Source: Holophagaceae bacterium UBA692
GTDB taxonomy: Bacteria; Acidobacteriota; Holophagae; Holophagales; Holophagaceae
Assembly (NCBI GenBank): GCA_002297665.1
Contig: DBMS01000045.1
Span: forward strand, 1-12,875
DNA: 12,875 nt
Direction: 5' to 3'
The position numbers and the translations under genes are program-made. Of the stretch, positions 7,034 to 12,875 are shown one piece after another (positions within the stretch are counted from its first letter, which is position 1; each line of letters begins with the position of its first letter). Under the pieces are notes generated by a model. The model made no database searches. It saw nothing but the letters and a program-made list of their open reading frames with translations, and was not told where the DNA came from.

Positions 7034-8053
7034 CTAGCATCCCACAACCTCGGTGTACCAGCCACGGGCCCGTTCGGGGCTGATGTCCCCGTGGAGCAGG
7101 GCTCGCCCGTCCCGGAAGAGGATGATGTTCAGTTCGCCCTCCTTGCCCGAGAGGGAGAGGGGGTTGAGCTTCCAGGCGTTGCCGGTGCGCTGCTCGACCC
7201 GGGCCCGCAGGGACTCCAGGTCCAGGGCGCCCGGGGGGTTCACCCGGATCTGGACGCCGTCCAGGCCGCAGAGGCGGGAGGCCTTCACGGTCCAGCGGGC
7301 GTTGAGGAATTCGGTGACCTTGTCCGTGCAGAAGCGGCAGCGGGTGGCCGGCAGGCTCAGGAACTGGCGCTCGTTCTGCCAGAAATCGAACCGCGCCAGC
7401 TCCCTGTGGGGCTCGGTCCCGGTGAGGAGCTTGATGGCCTCCAGGGCGGCCCAGCTGCCCACGATGCCCACCGTGGGGCCCAGGACGCCGGCCGTGTCGC
7501 AGGTGTCGATGTCCCCGCTGGGGGGCGGCTCCTCCATGAGGCAGCGCAGGCAGGGGGTCCGGGGCGGGTCGATGGGCCACACCAGGCCCTCGCCGCCGAT
7601 GGCGCCGCTGTAGATCCAGGGGGTGCCGGTGAGGATGGCGTAGTCGTTGATGAGGTACCGGGCCTCGAAGTTGTCCGTGCCGTCCATGATGAGGTCGTAG
7701 CCGGCCAGGAGCTCCCGGGCGTTGCCGCTGGTGAGGTCCGTGACGGCCGCCTCCACCTGGATTTCCGAGTTGGCCTCCCGGAGCCTCTGGGCCGCCACCT
7801 CGGCCTTGGGCCTGAAGAGGTCGCCCTCCTGGAAGAGAACCTGGCGCTGGAGGTTGGAGGTCTCGACGATATCCCGGTCGATGAGGGTCAGGAGTCCCAC
7901 CCCGGCCCGGGCCAGCCACCCCGCGATGACCGAACCGGTGGCGCCCACGCCCACCACCGCCACGCGCCGCGTGCGAAGCCGGGCGTCGGCCGGGGCCCCC
8001 AGGAAGATGCGCTGCTTGGCGTACCGGTCGGACATTCCACCATCATAAGGCAT
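7034..8053 (-). CDS. ThiF/MoeB/HesA-family sulfur-carrier adenylyltransferase
   Basis: Predicted E1-like enzyme that adenylates the C-terminal glycine of a small sulfur carrier (ThiS, MoaD or similar). The 339-residue product has GVGATGS (35-41) for ATP, IDRD (58-61), NLQRQ (67-71), K83, DGTDNF (124-129), zinc cysteines CLRC (168-171) and CRFC (239-242), and C185 in TCDTAGVLGP, the position of the acceptor cysteine in ThiF. Residues after about 260 form a small extra domain starting LCGLDGVQ and ending in FRDGRALLHG, not a rhodanese domain; this resembles the roughly 340-residue ThiF type of Bacillus, as I recall it. The carrier partner is not in the window, so thiamine versus molybdopterin use cannot be decided. 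The ATG at 8053 is preferred because GGAGG lies 12 bases upstream; the ATG at 8035 has no usable site. ftsE follows at once. Confidence 0.9.
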   Translation of the reverse strand: MPYDGGMSDRYAKQRIFLGAPADARLRTRRVAVVGVGATGSVIAGWLARAGVGLLTLIDRDIVETSNLQRQVLFQEGDLFRPKAEVAAQRLREANSEIQVEAAVTDLTSGNARELLAGYDLIMDGTDNFEARYLINDYAILTGTPWIYSGAIGGEGLVWPIDPPRTPCLRCLMEEPPPSGDIDTCDTAGVLGPTVGIVGSWAALEAIKLLTGTEPHRELARFDFWQNERQFLSLPATRCRFCTDKVTEFLNARWTVKASRLCGLDGVQIRVNPPGALDLESLRARVEQRTGNAWKLNPLSLSGKEGELNIILFRDGRALLHGDISPERARGWYTEVVGC

Positions 8054-8065
8054 GGCGCACGGAAT

Positions 8066-8070
8066 CCTCC
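8066..8070 (-). promoter_or_regulatory. Ribosome binding site deciding the start of the ThiF-like gene
   Basis: The complement reads GGAGG, a strong core, but 12 bases from the ATG at 8053, longer than the usual 5-9. It would be 30 bases from the alternative ATG at 8035, so it favours the longer protein. Confidence 0.55.
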
Positions 8071-8091
8071 GGGAGTTCGCCCCCAGACGCG

Positions 8092-8121
8092 CCAAGGGAC
8101 GGATGGGCATCCGTCCCTTGG
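8092..8121 (-). terminator. Perfect 13-bp hairpin between the small beta-rich protein gene and the ThiF-like gene
   Basis: CCAAGGGACGGAT (8092-8104) pairs perfectly with its reverse complement at 8109-8121, around a four-base loop. It lies 26 bases past the stop of the upstream gene on the minus strand and 38 bases before the thiF-like start, where a terminator or attenuator would be expected. There is no T-run after it on the minus strand, so classic intrinsic termination is not certain; Rho-dependent ending or mRNA 3'-end protection are alternatives. Confidence 0.6.
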
Positions 8122-8147
8122 TTCCTATCGGCTGTAAGTCTGCCTGA

Positions 8148-8615
8148 TCAGTTGCCGGAGCCGTTCTGGGCCTCGGCCATGGCCTTCTCGTAGTCGCTCT
8201 GGAGGCGCTGGCCGTCGGAGATGGCGAACTTGTAGATGTACTCGAAGCGGTCGGCGCCCTTGGTGAGGCCGATGATCACTTCGTAGACGCCCTCGCCGCC
8301 CACTTCGAAGGGGGAGGCGATGACGTTGAAGGTGCCTTCCTTGGCGCCGTCGGGGATCTGGACGTCGCTGTCGCGGATGATGTCCTTGCGCTCGCCGCCG
8401 GGGGAGACGATGGAGAAGCTGAACTTGAAGATGCCGTCCATGCGGGAGAAGCGGGTGTAGAAGCACACCTTGGGAAGGACGAAGGGAACCTGGGGCACCA
8501 CGATGTGGTGGTCGTAGAGGCCCATGAGGGAGGTCTTGCCGCCCATTTCCTGCCGGATGTCGTCGCAAAGGAGGGTGAATTCGTGCTTGGGCGCCTTGAT
8601 CTGAACTTCTTGCAT
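8148..8615 (-). CDS. Small uncharacterised beta-rich protein (LCDDIRQE family, DUF6941-like)
   Basis: Function unknown. The 155-residue product has no signal peptide or membrane segment and is probably cytoplasmic. The N-terminus carries FTLLCDDIRQEMGGKTSLMG (about 13-32), a pattern I associate with a widespread family of about 150-residue proteins annotated only as a domain of unknown function (DUF6941 is my best recollection). The middle is a series of hydrophobic strands with Gly/Asp turns, like a C2- or Ig-type sandwich, and the last 25 residues are charged and helical, ending in a Gly/Asn/Ser tail. The start at 8615 is supported by AGGAG five bases upstream; the frame runs on to 8666 without such a site. 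It is divergent from the nucleotidase-like gene and separated from the ThiF-like gene by a strong hairpin, so it is likely a single-gene unit. Confidence 0.82.
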   Translation of the reverse strand: MQEVQIKAPKHEFTLLCDDIRQEMGGKTSLMGLYDHHIVVPQVPFVLPKVCFYTRFSRMDGIFKFSFSIVSPGGERKDIIRDSDVQIPDGAKEGTFNVIASPFEVGGEGVYEVIIGLTKGADRFEYIYKFAISDGQRLQSDYEKAMAEAQNGSGN

Positions 8616-8637
8616 GGGATCTCCTGGTTGAACTGCA

Positions 8638-8666
8638 AGTCTACCTCCAGTGTGCCGCCGCTCCAA
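8638..8666 (-). promoter_or_regulatory. Candidate promoter of the small beta-rich protein gene
   Basis: On the minus strand TTGGAG (complement 8661-8666) and TAGACT (complement 8638-8643) are 17 bases apart, each matching four of six consensus positions. Transcription would start near 8631, leaving a leader of about 16 bases that contains the AGGAG site. The 101-base divergent gap 8616-8716 also has a small hairpin (CCGGA/TCCGG) ahead of the plus-strand operon. Confidence 0.4.
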
Positions 8667-8716
8667 GCAAAGTGCGCCGGAAGCCTCCTCCGGTTATCTT
8701 AGGGAGACCAAGATTC

Positions 8717-10339
8717 ATGGGGGGAAAGGTGCTTCGTGCCGTCGGATTACTGCTGTGCGCCGCCTTCCTGCATGCCCAGGAGGTCCGGTTGCAGATCCTG
8801 GGCACCACGGACGTCCGTGGGCACGTTTTGCCCCAGGACACCTTCACCCTCCAGCCGGCGCCGGGCGGATGGGGGCGGCTGGGCAGCCTGATCCGGACCC
8901 TGCGGGCCGCCAATCCCAACACGATCCTGGTGGACTGCGGCGACGGCACCCAGGGGGAGCCCATCAACTACGTGTGGAGCCGGCTCAAACCCGCCAGCCC
9001 GGAACCCACCATGGCCGTCATGAACGCCCTGGGCTACAACGCCATGGTGGTGGGGCACCAGGAGTTCGACAACGGGTTCAAGGTCCTGCGGGCCATGGAG
9101 GAGCAGGCCCAGTTCCCGTGGCTGGCGGCCAACGTCTTCTTCTCCGGCACGGACAAGCGCGCCTTCACCCCCTACCTCAAGCTGGAGGTGGGCGGGGTCC
9201 AGGTGGCCATCCTGGGCCTGGTGACCCAGGCCCTTCCAAGCCTGGTGGGCCGGGAAACCACCGAGGGCCTGAGCTTCCAGGACCCCGTGCAGGCGGCCCG
9301 GGACCTCATCCCCCGCCTGCGCGAGCACGAGAAGGTGGACCTGGTGGTGGTGGCCCTCCACGGGGGCGCGGGGGACGCGCCCTGCGGGACGGACCTGGAG
9401 AACCAGGCCGCCTGCTTGGCCGATCAGGTGAAGGGCATCGACCTGATCCTGGCCGGGCATACCCGCCAGCAGGTGTCCATCCGGCGCAACGGGGTCCCCA
9501 TCCTCCAGGCGGGAACCGGGGGCCAGGCCCTCGGCGTGGCGGAGGTGGTCCTGCGCCGGGCGCGGTCCCGGTGGGAAGTGGCGGCCTGCGAAGCCCGCCT
9601 GGCGACCCCCGGCGCCGACCTGGAGCCGGATCCCGCGGTCCTGCTGGCCACCGCGGACCTGCGGGCCTTCACCGACACCTACCTGAACACCCTGGCCACG
9701 AACCTGGCCACGGACCTGGACGGGCGCTGGTGCCGCATGGAGGACACGCCCCTGGCCCACCTCCTGCACACCGTGGTGCGCCAGGCCACCGGCGCGCAGA
9801 TCACCGCCGTGCCCGCGCCGGCGTCCCGGCTCTTCATCCCCAAGGGACCCACGTCCGTGCGCCAGTTCTACGCCCTGGCCCCCACCGAGGAGCCCGTGGC
9901 CCGGATCCGCGTCGACGGGCGCCAGCTGAAGGCCTACCTGGAACAGGCCGCCCGAACCTTCAACTTCAGCCACCAGCCCGACCTGTTCATGCGGGGTGCC
10001 GCGCCGGACGCCTTCGACACCCTGGACGGGTGCGCCTACGCCCTGGACATCTCCCGGGCTCCGGGCTCCCGGGTGGTCAAGCTCGCCTTCCAGGGCCAGC
10101 CCGTCACGGACGACCAGGTCTTCACCCTGGGCCTTCCCGCGCGGCGCCTGGCGGGGGAGGGGGGCTACCTGGAGGCCATGGGCTGGAAGGGCGCCCCGGA
10201 TCTCGTCACCCCCTCCTCCCTGCGCAACCTCCTGCTGGCCCACGTGCTGGCGCAGCCTTCCCTGGCCCCGGGCACCTCGGACAACTGGCGGATCATCCCG
10301 GCCCTGGACCGGGAACGGGTTCTCGCCCAGCAACCCTGA
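8717..10339 (+). CDS. Exported 5'-nucleotidase/UshA-like protein with a degenerate active site
   Basis: The 540-residue product has a signal peptide (K4 and R7, hydrophobic core at about 8-18, cleavage near HAQ at 19-21), a metallophosphoesterase domain (about 24-260) and a 5'-nucleotidase C-terminal domain (about 343-505). UshA-type relatives are periplasmic enzymes that hydrolyse nucleotides. Aligned by motif to E. coli UshA, several active-site positions are changed: the DxH pair reads D32-V-R34; GNHEFD reads GHQEFD (H114 and Q115 replace the metal Asn and catalytic His); and GHxQ/GHxH reads GHTR (R250). D76, D118, H215 and H248 are kept. The protein may therefore be non-catalytic, use a different metal set, or only bind ligand. 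The ATG at 8717 is chosen for its signal peptide and an AGGGAG site ten bases upstream. It heads a plus-strand operon: the aldo/keto reductase gene starts 37 bases after its stop. Confidence 0.88.
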   Translation: MGGKVLRAVGLLLCAAFLHAQEVRLQILGTTDVRGHVLPQDTFTLQPAPGGWGRLGSLIRTLRAANPNTILVDCGDGTQGEPINYVWSRLKPASPEPTMAVMNALGYNAMVVGHQEFDNGFKVLRAMEEQAQFPWLAANVFFSGTDKRAFTPYLKLEVGGVQVAILGLVTQALPSLVGRETTEGLSFQDPVQAARDLIPRLREHEKVDLVVVALHGGAGDAPCGTDLENQAACLADQVKGIDLILAGHTRQQVSIRRNGVPILQAGTGGQALGVAEVVLRRARSRWEVAACEARLATPGADLEPDPAVLLATADLRAFTDTYLNTLATNLATDLDGRWCRMEDTPLAHLLHTVVRQATGAQITAVPAPASRLFIPKGPTSVRQFYALAPTEEPVARIRVDGRQLKAYLEQAARTFNFSHQPDLFMRGAAPDAFDTLDGCAYALDISRAPGSRVVKLAFQGQPVTDDQVFTLGLPARRLAGEGGYLEAMGWKGAPDLVTPSSLRNLLLAHVLAQPSLAPGTSDNWRIIPALDRERVLAQQP

Positions 10340-10376
10340 CGGGATCCGCGGCATCCAACCCCCAGAGGGGGGAAAC

Positions 10377-11354
10377 GTGGAATTGACAAGGATCGGCCTC
10401 GGCACCTATCTGGGCGCGCCCGACGCGGCCGCGGACGCGGGCTACGAAGCCTCGGCCCGCGCCTTCGCCGAAGGCGGCGGCAACGTCTTCGACACCGCCG
10501 CCAACTACCGGGGGGGGCGTTCGGAACGGGCCCTGGGCCGGGCCTTCGCGGGCCGGGCCCGGGAGGGCTTCTTCGTGAGCACCAAGGCCGGCTACCTGCC
10601 CATGGGCGACGGCGGAGAGTCGCCCCGGAACTGGTTCCAGCGGGTGCTGGCGGGCCCCGGGATCCTCGACGCCGCCGAGGTGGTCGACGGCTGCCACGCC
10701 CTGACGCCCCGGTACCTCGCGCATCAGCTGGGGGTCTCCCTGGAGGCCCTGGGCGTGGCCCGGGTGGACCTGTTCCACCTGCACAACCCCGAGCAGCAGC
10801 TGCCCGCCCTGGGCCGCCCCGCCTTCCGGGAGACCATCCGGAAGGCCTTCGGCGCCTGCGAGGACCTGGCGGCCCGGGGGCTCCTGGCCGAGTACGGCTG
10901 CGCCACCTGGAACGGCCTGCGCGCCGCCCCCGGCGCGCCGGACCATCTCAGCCTGGAGGAGCTCCTGGAGGACGCCGAGGCCGTGGCCGGCCCCGGCCAC
11001 CGGTTCCGCTGGGTCCAGCTGCCCCTCAACCTGGCCATGCCCGAAGCCTTCACCGCCGCCACCCAGCCCTTCGGGGGCAGGCTGCTCACGCCCCTGGAGG
11101 CCGCCCGGGCCGCGGGGCTCAGGGTGCAGGTGTCCGCCAGCCTCATGCAGGCCCGGATCCTGCCCCGGCTGCCCGCGACCCTCTTTCCCGGCTGCGCCAC
11201 CGCCTCCCAGGGGGCCCTGCAGTTCGCCAGCTCCTGCCCCGGCGTGACTACGGCGCTCTGCGGCATGGGCCGGACGGCCCACGTGGCCGAGAACCTGCCC
11301 GTCCTGGCCCTGCCCAGGGCGAGGGAGGAGGATCTGCGCGCCCTCGTGGGATGA
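10377..11354 (+). CDS. Aldo/keto reductase family oxidoreductase
   Basis: Predicted cytoplasmic NAD(P)H-dependent reductase of carbonyl compounds; the substrate is unknown. The 325-residue product has the TIM-barrel family's catalytic tetrad in order: D39 (in FDTAANY), Y44, K70 (in STKAGY) and H136 (in HLHN). RSERALGRAF (48-57) is the typical helix after the tyrosine. Length is normal. The C-terminal cofactor region (about 255-310) is recognisable only loosely: CPGVTTALCGMG (287-298) takes the place of the usual IPG segment, with HVAENL (302-307) following. The start is GTG at 10377, preceded by an AGAGGGGGG tract four bases upstream; the open frame further upstream overlaps the nucleotidase-like gene and is not protein-like. 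A run of eight G (10510-10517) follows the Y44 codon. The next gene starts seven bases after its stop, so the two are co-transcribed. Confidence 0.88.
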   Translation: MELTRIGLGTYLGAPDAAADAGYEASARAFAEGGGNVFDTAANYRGGRSERALGRAFAGRAREGFFVSTKAGYLPMGDGGESPRNWFQRVLAGPGILDAAEVVDGCHALTPRYLAHQLGVSLEALGVARVDLFHLHNPEQQLPALGRPAFRETIRKAFGACEDLAARGLLAEYGCATWNGLRAAPGAPDHLSLEELLEDAEAVAGPGHRFRWVQLPLNLAMPEAFTAATQPFGGRLLTPLEAARAAGLRVQVSASLMQARILPRLPATLFPGCATASQGALQFASSCPGVTTALCGMGRTAHVAENLPVLALPRAREEDLRALVG

Positions 11355-11361
11355 TGTCCCC

Positions 11362-11925
11362 ATGTTCGTGCTCGCCATCTCCCCCGGTGAAGGCTTCGAC
11401 CCGCCCCGCTGGGAGCGGGTGCTGGCCTCGGGGGTGGACGCCTTCATGATCCGCGAGCCCGGGATGGAGGCCGCTCCGCTCCTGCGCGCCGCGCGCTGGG
11501 TGCGGGAACGCGCCCCCGGCCTCGAGCTGTGGGTCAACGGGCGCCTGGACGTGGCCCTGGCCGCGGGCTGCGGCCTCCACGCCGGCGAGGCCCATCCGGA
11601 GGTTCCTCCGGGCCTTCTCCCCCTGTCGCGGCCCATCCACGGCCCCGCCCAGATCCCCGGGAGGGCCGGGGCGGCCCAGCTGATCCTTTCGCCCATCTTC
11701 GCGGTGCCGGGGAAGGGGCCCGCCTGGGGCGCCCGCCACCTCAAGGACGTGCTGGACGGGATGCCGGAAGGGGCGTTCCGGGCCTTGGCCTTGGGGGGGA
11801 TCACTCCGGGTAACGCGGCATCCCTCCGGCATCCCAGGTTGGCGGGAGTGGCCCTCATCCGGGGACTGTGGATGGCCGGGGACCCGCGGGAAACCATCCA
11901 TGACTTGCGGCATGCCTGGCCTTGA
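11362..11925 (+). CDS. Thiamine-phosphate-synthase/TenI-like protein with altered phosphate-binding residues
   Basis: The 187-residue product follows the TIM-barrel pattern of thiamine phosphate synthase (ThiE) and its paralogue TenI: FMIREPG (28-34) at the QLReK strand, VNGRLDVALAAG (58-69) at the INDR.DLA helix, GLHAGE (71-76) at the VHLGQ strand, LSPIFAVPGKG (109-119) at the GPIFpT.tK loop, and ALGGITPGN (143-151). It is some 20 residues shorter than typical. Several ThiE pyrophosphate/Mg positions differ: the lysine of QLReK is P33, the Asp of NDR is G60, and no Asp follows GLHAGE. By family knowledge TenI proteins, which are thiazole tautomerases, also lack ThiE activity, so this may be a TenI-like isomerase or a binding protein. 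It starts seven bases after the aldo/keto reductase stop and ends the operon; the 32-base gap to the convergent peptidase gene shows no clear hairpin. Confidence 0.8.
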   Translation: MFVLAISPGEGFDPPRWERVLASGVDAFMIREPGMEAAPLLRAARWVRERAPGLELWVNGRLDVALAAGCGLHAGEAHPEVPPGLLPLSRPIHGPAQIPGRAGAAQLILSPIFAVPGKGPAWGARHLKDVLDGMPEGAFRALALGGITPGNAASLRHPRLAGVALIRGLWMAGDPRETIHDLRHAWP

Positions 11926-11957
11926 ATGGTCTTTTACCCGGCGATCCTCTGCCTTTT

Positions 11958-12875
11958 CTAGAGTCCGGCGAACCTGTCCGTCGCCGCCACCAGGGCCCGG
12001 CAGTTGGGGGCGTCGAAGGCGCTGTGGCCGCAGTCGGGGGTGATCACCAGGTCGGCCTCGGGCCAGGCGCGGTGAAGGGCCCAGGCGCTTTCCATGGGGC
12101 ACACCACGTCGTAGCGGCCCTGGACGATGACGCCCGGGATGTGGCGGATCTTCGAGGCGTCGCGCAGGAGCTGGTCCTCGGGGTCGAACCAGCCCTTGTT
12201 CACGAAGTAGTGGCACTCGATGCGGGCGAAGGCCAGGGCGAACTCGTCCTCCTCGTAGTGGCCGGTGAAGTCGGCGTCGGGCACGAGCTTGCTGGTGCCG
12301 CCCTCCCACCCGCTCCAGGTCTTGGCGGCCGCGAGGCGCACGGCGGGGTCGGGGCTGGTGAGGCGCTTGTGGTAGGCGGTGAGCAGGTCGCCCCGCTCGG
12401 CCTCGGGGATGTGGGCCAGGTAGGGCTCCCAGGCGTCGGGGTAGAGGATGGAGGCGCCGCGCTGGTAGAACCAGTCGATCTCCTGCTTGCGCAGCAGGAA
12501 GATGCCCCTGAGCACCAGCTCGGTGCAGGCCTCGGGGTGCTTTTCCGCGTAGGCCAGGGCCAATGTGGAGCCCCAGGACCCGCCGAACACCTGCCACTTC
12601 GCGATGCCCAGGTGGACGCGCAGCTTCTCGGTGTCGGCCACCAGGTCCCAGGTGGTGTTGTCCTCCAGGCTGGCGTAGGGCGTGCTCTTGCCGCAGCCCC
12701 GCTGGTCGAAGAGGATGATGCGGTACTTCTCCGGGTGGAAGAAGCGCCGCTGCTTGGGGTCGCTGCCGCCCCCGGGGCCGCCGTGGAGGAACACCACGGG
12801 CTTGCCCGCGGGGTTGCCGCTCTCCTCGTAGTAGAGGTCGTGCGTGGCGGAAACCTTGAGCCGGCCCGTGGCGTA
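11958..12875 (-). CDS. pip: Proline iminopeptidase, 5' end beyond the window
   Basis: Predicted cytoplasmic alpha/beta-hydrolase of peptidase family S33 that removes N-terminal proline from peptides. The visible 305 residues run from the window edge; translation reads through to position 12875 without a start, beginning YATGRLKVSATHDLYYEESG, which matches the usual N-terminal region, so only about ten residues are missing. Motifs seen: HGGPGGG (oxyanion loop), FDQRGCGKSTP, the nucleophile GGSWGST, the acid in QGRYDVVCP and the histidine in DCGHSAFD. All three catalytic residues are present. A GTG at 12797 would give an open frame that begins inside the first core strand and is not the true start. 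It is convergent with the TenI-like gene, 32 bases from it. Confidence 0.94.
   Translation of the reverse strand, partial: YATGRLKVSATHDLYYEESGNPAGKPVVFLHGGPGGGSDPKQRRFFHPEKYRIILFDQRGCGKSTPYASLEDNTTWDLVADTEKLRVHLGIAKWQVFGGSWGSTLALAYAEKHPEACTELVLRGIFLLRKQEIDWFYQRGASILYPDAWEPYLAHIPEAERGDLLTAYHKRLTSPDPAVRLAAAKTWSGWEGGTSKLVPDADFTGHYEEDEFALAFARIECHYFVNKGWFDPEDQLLRDASKIRHIPGVIVQGRYDVVCPMESAWALHRAWPEADLVITPDCGHSAFDAPNCRALVAATDRFAGL

Noticed and set aside
8747..10405. 552-codon minus-strand open frame antisense to the nucleotidase-like gene
   Set aside because: Composition is Gly/His/Gln/Val-rich with no motif. It is a high-GC shadow frame; the opposite strand has a signal peptide and recognisable domains.
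10293..12597. Long minus-strand open frames across the aldo/keto reductase, TenI-like and peptidase genes
   Set aside because: No recognisable domains and biased composition. They conflict with three strongly supported genes.

Overview
This is a gene-dense chromosomal stretch of high-GC DNA (roughly 70% GC by eye, with a few short AT-rich islands). It is bacterial: Shine-Dalgarno sites precede several starts, genes are tightly packed, and EngB, FtsE and DinG-type genes are present. Signal peptides and a periplasmic 5'-nucleotidase-type protein suggest a Gram-negative cell. The mix of genes would suit Acidobacteriota (Holophagae-like), but that assignment is an inference from gene style, not from a marker gene. 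No tRNA, rRNA, CRISPR, IS element or prophage gene was seen.

Layout. (1) 30-1469, minus: a type I glutamine synthetase. It is divergent from a DinG-family helicase (1626-3692, plus) across an AT-rich promoter island. (2) 3646-4975, minus: two exported proteins of unknown function. One is a small six-cysteine protein and the other a 335-residue protein whose 3' end overlaps the helicase gene tail to tail. (3) 5093-6027, minus: an OrtA-like small protein followed by the ribosome-assembly GTPase EngB. A 267-bp non-coding stretch carrying a perfect 10-bp inverted repeat lies upstream. (4) 6295-8053, minus: a ThiF/MoeB-type adenylyltransferase whose stop is four bases from the start of ftsE; no ftsX lies next to it. 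(5) 8148-8615, minus: a small uncharacterised beta-rich protein, separated from thiF by a perfect 13-bp hairpin. (6) 8717-11925, plus: a compact three-gene operon encoding an exported 5'-nucleotidase-like protein, an aldo/keto reductase and a thiamine-phosphate-synthase/TenI-like protein. (7) 11958 to the window edge, minus: proline iminopeptidase, lacking its first few codons.

Most genes are core metabolism or housekeeping (nitrogen assimilation, DNA repair, ribosome assembly, cell division, sulfur-carrier activation, peptide turnover). The points that stand out are the three-gene plus-strand operon, where the first and third proteins have lost several canonical active-site residues of their families; an OrtA-like protein with no OrtB or ornithine-pathway partner in view; an FtsE without FtsX; and a glutamine synthetase that lacks the adenylylation-site segment. 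I did not see a clearly new multi-gene defence or mobile system.
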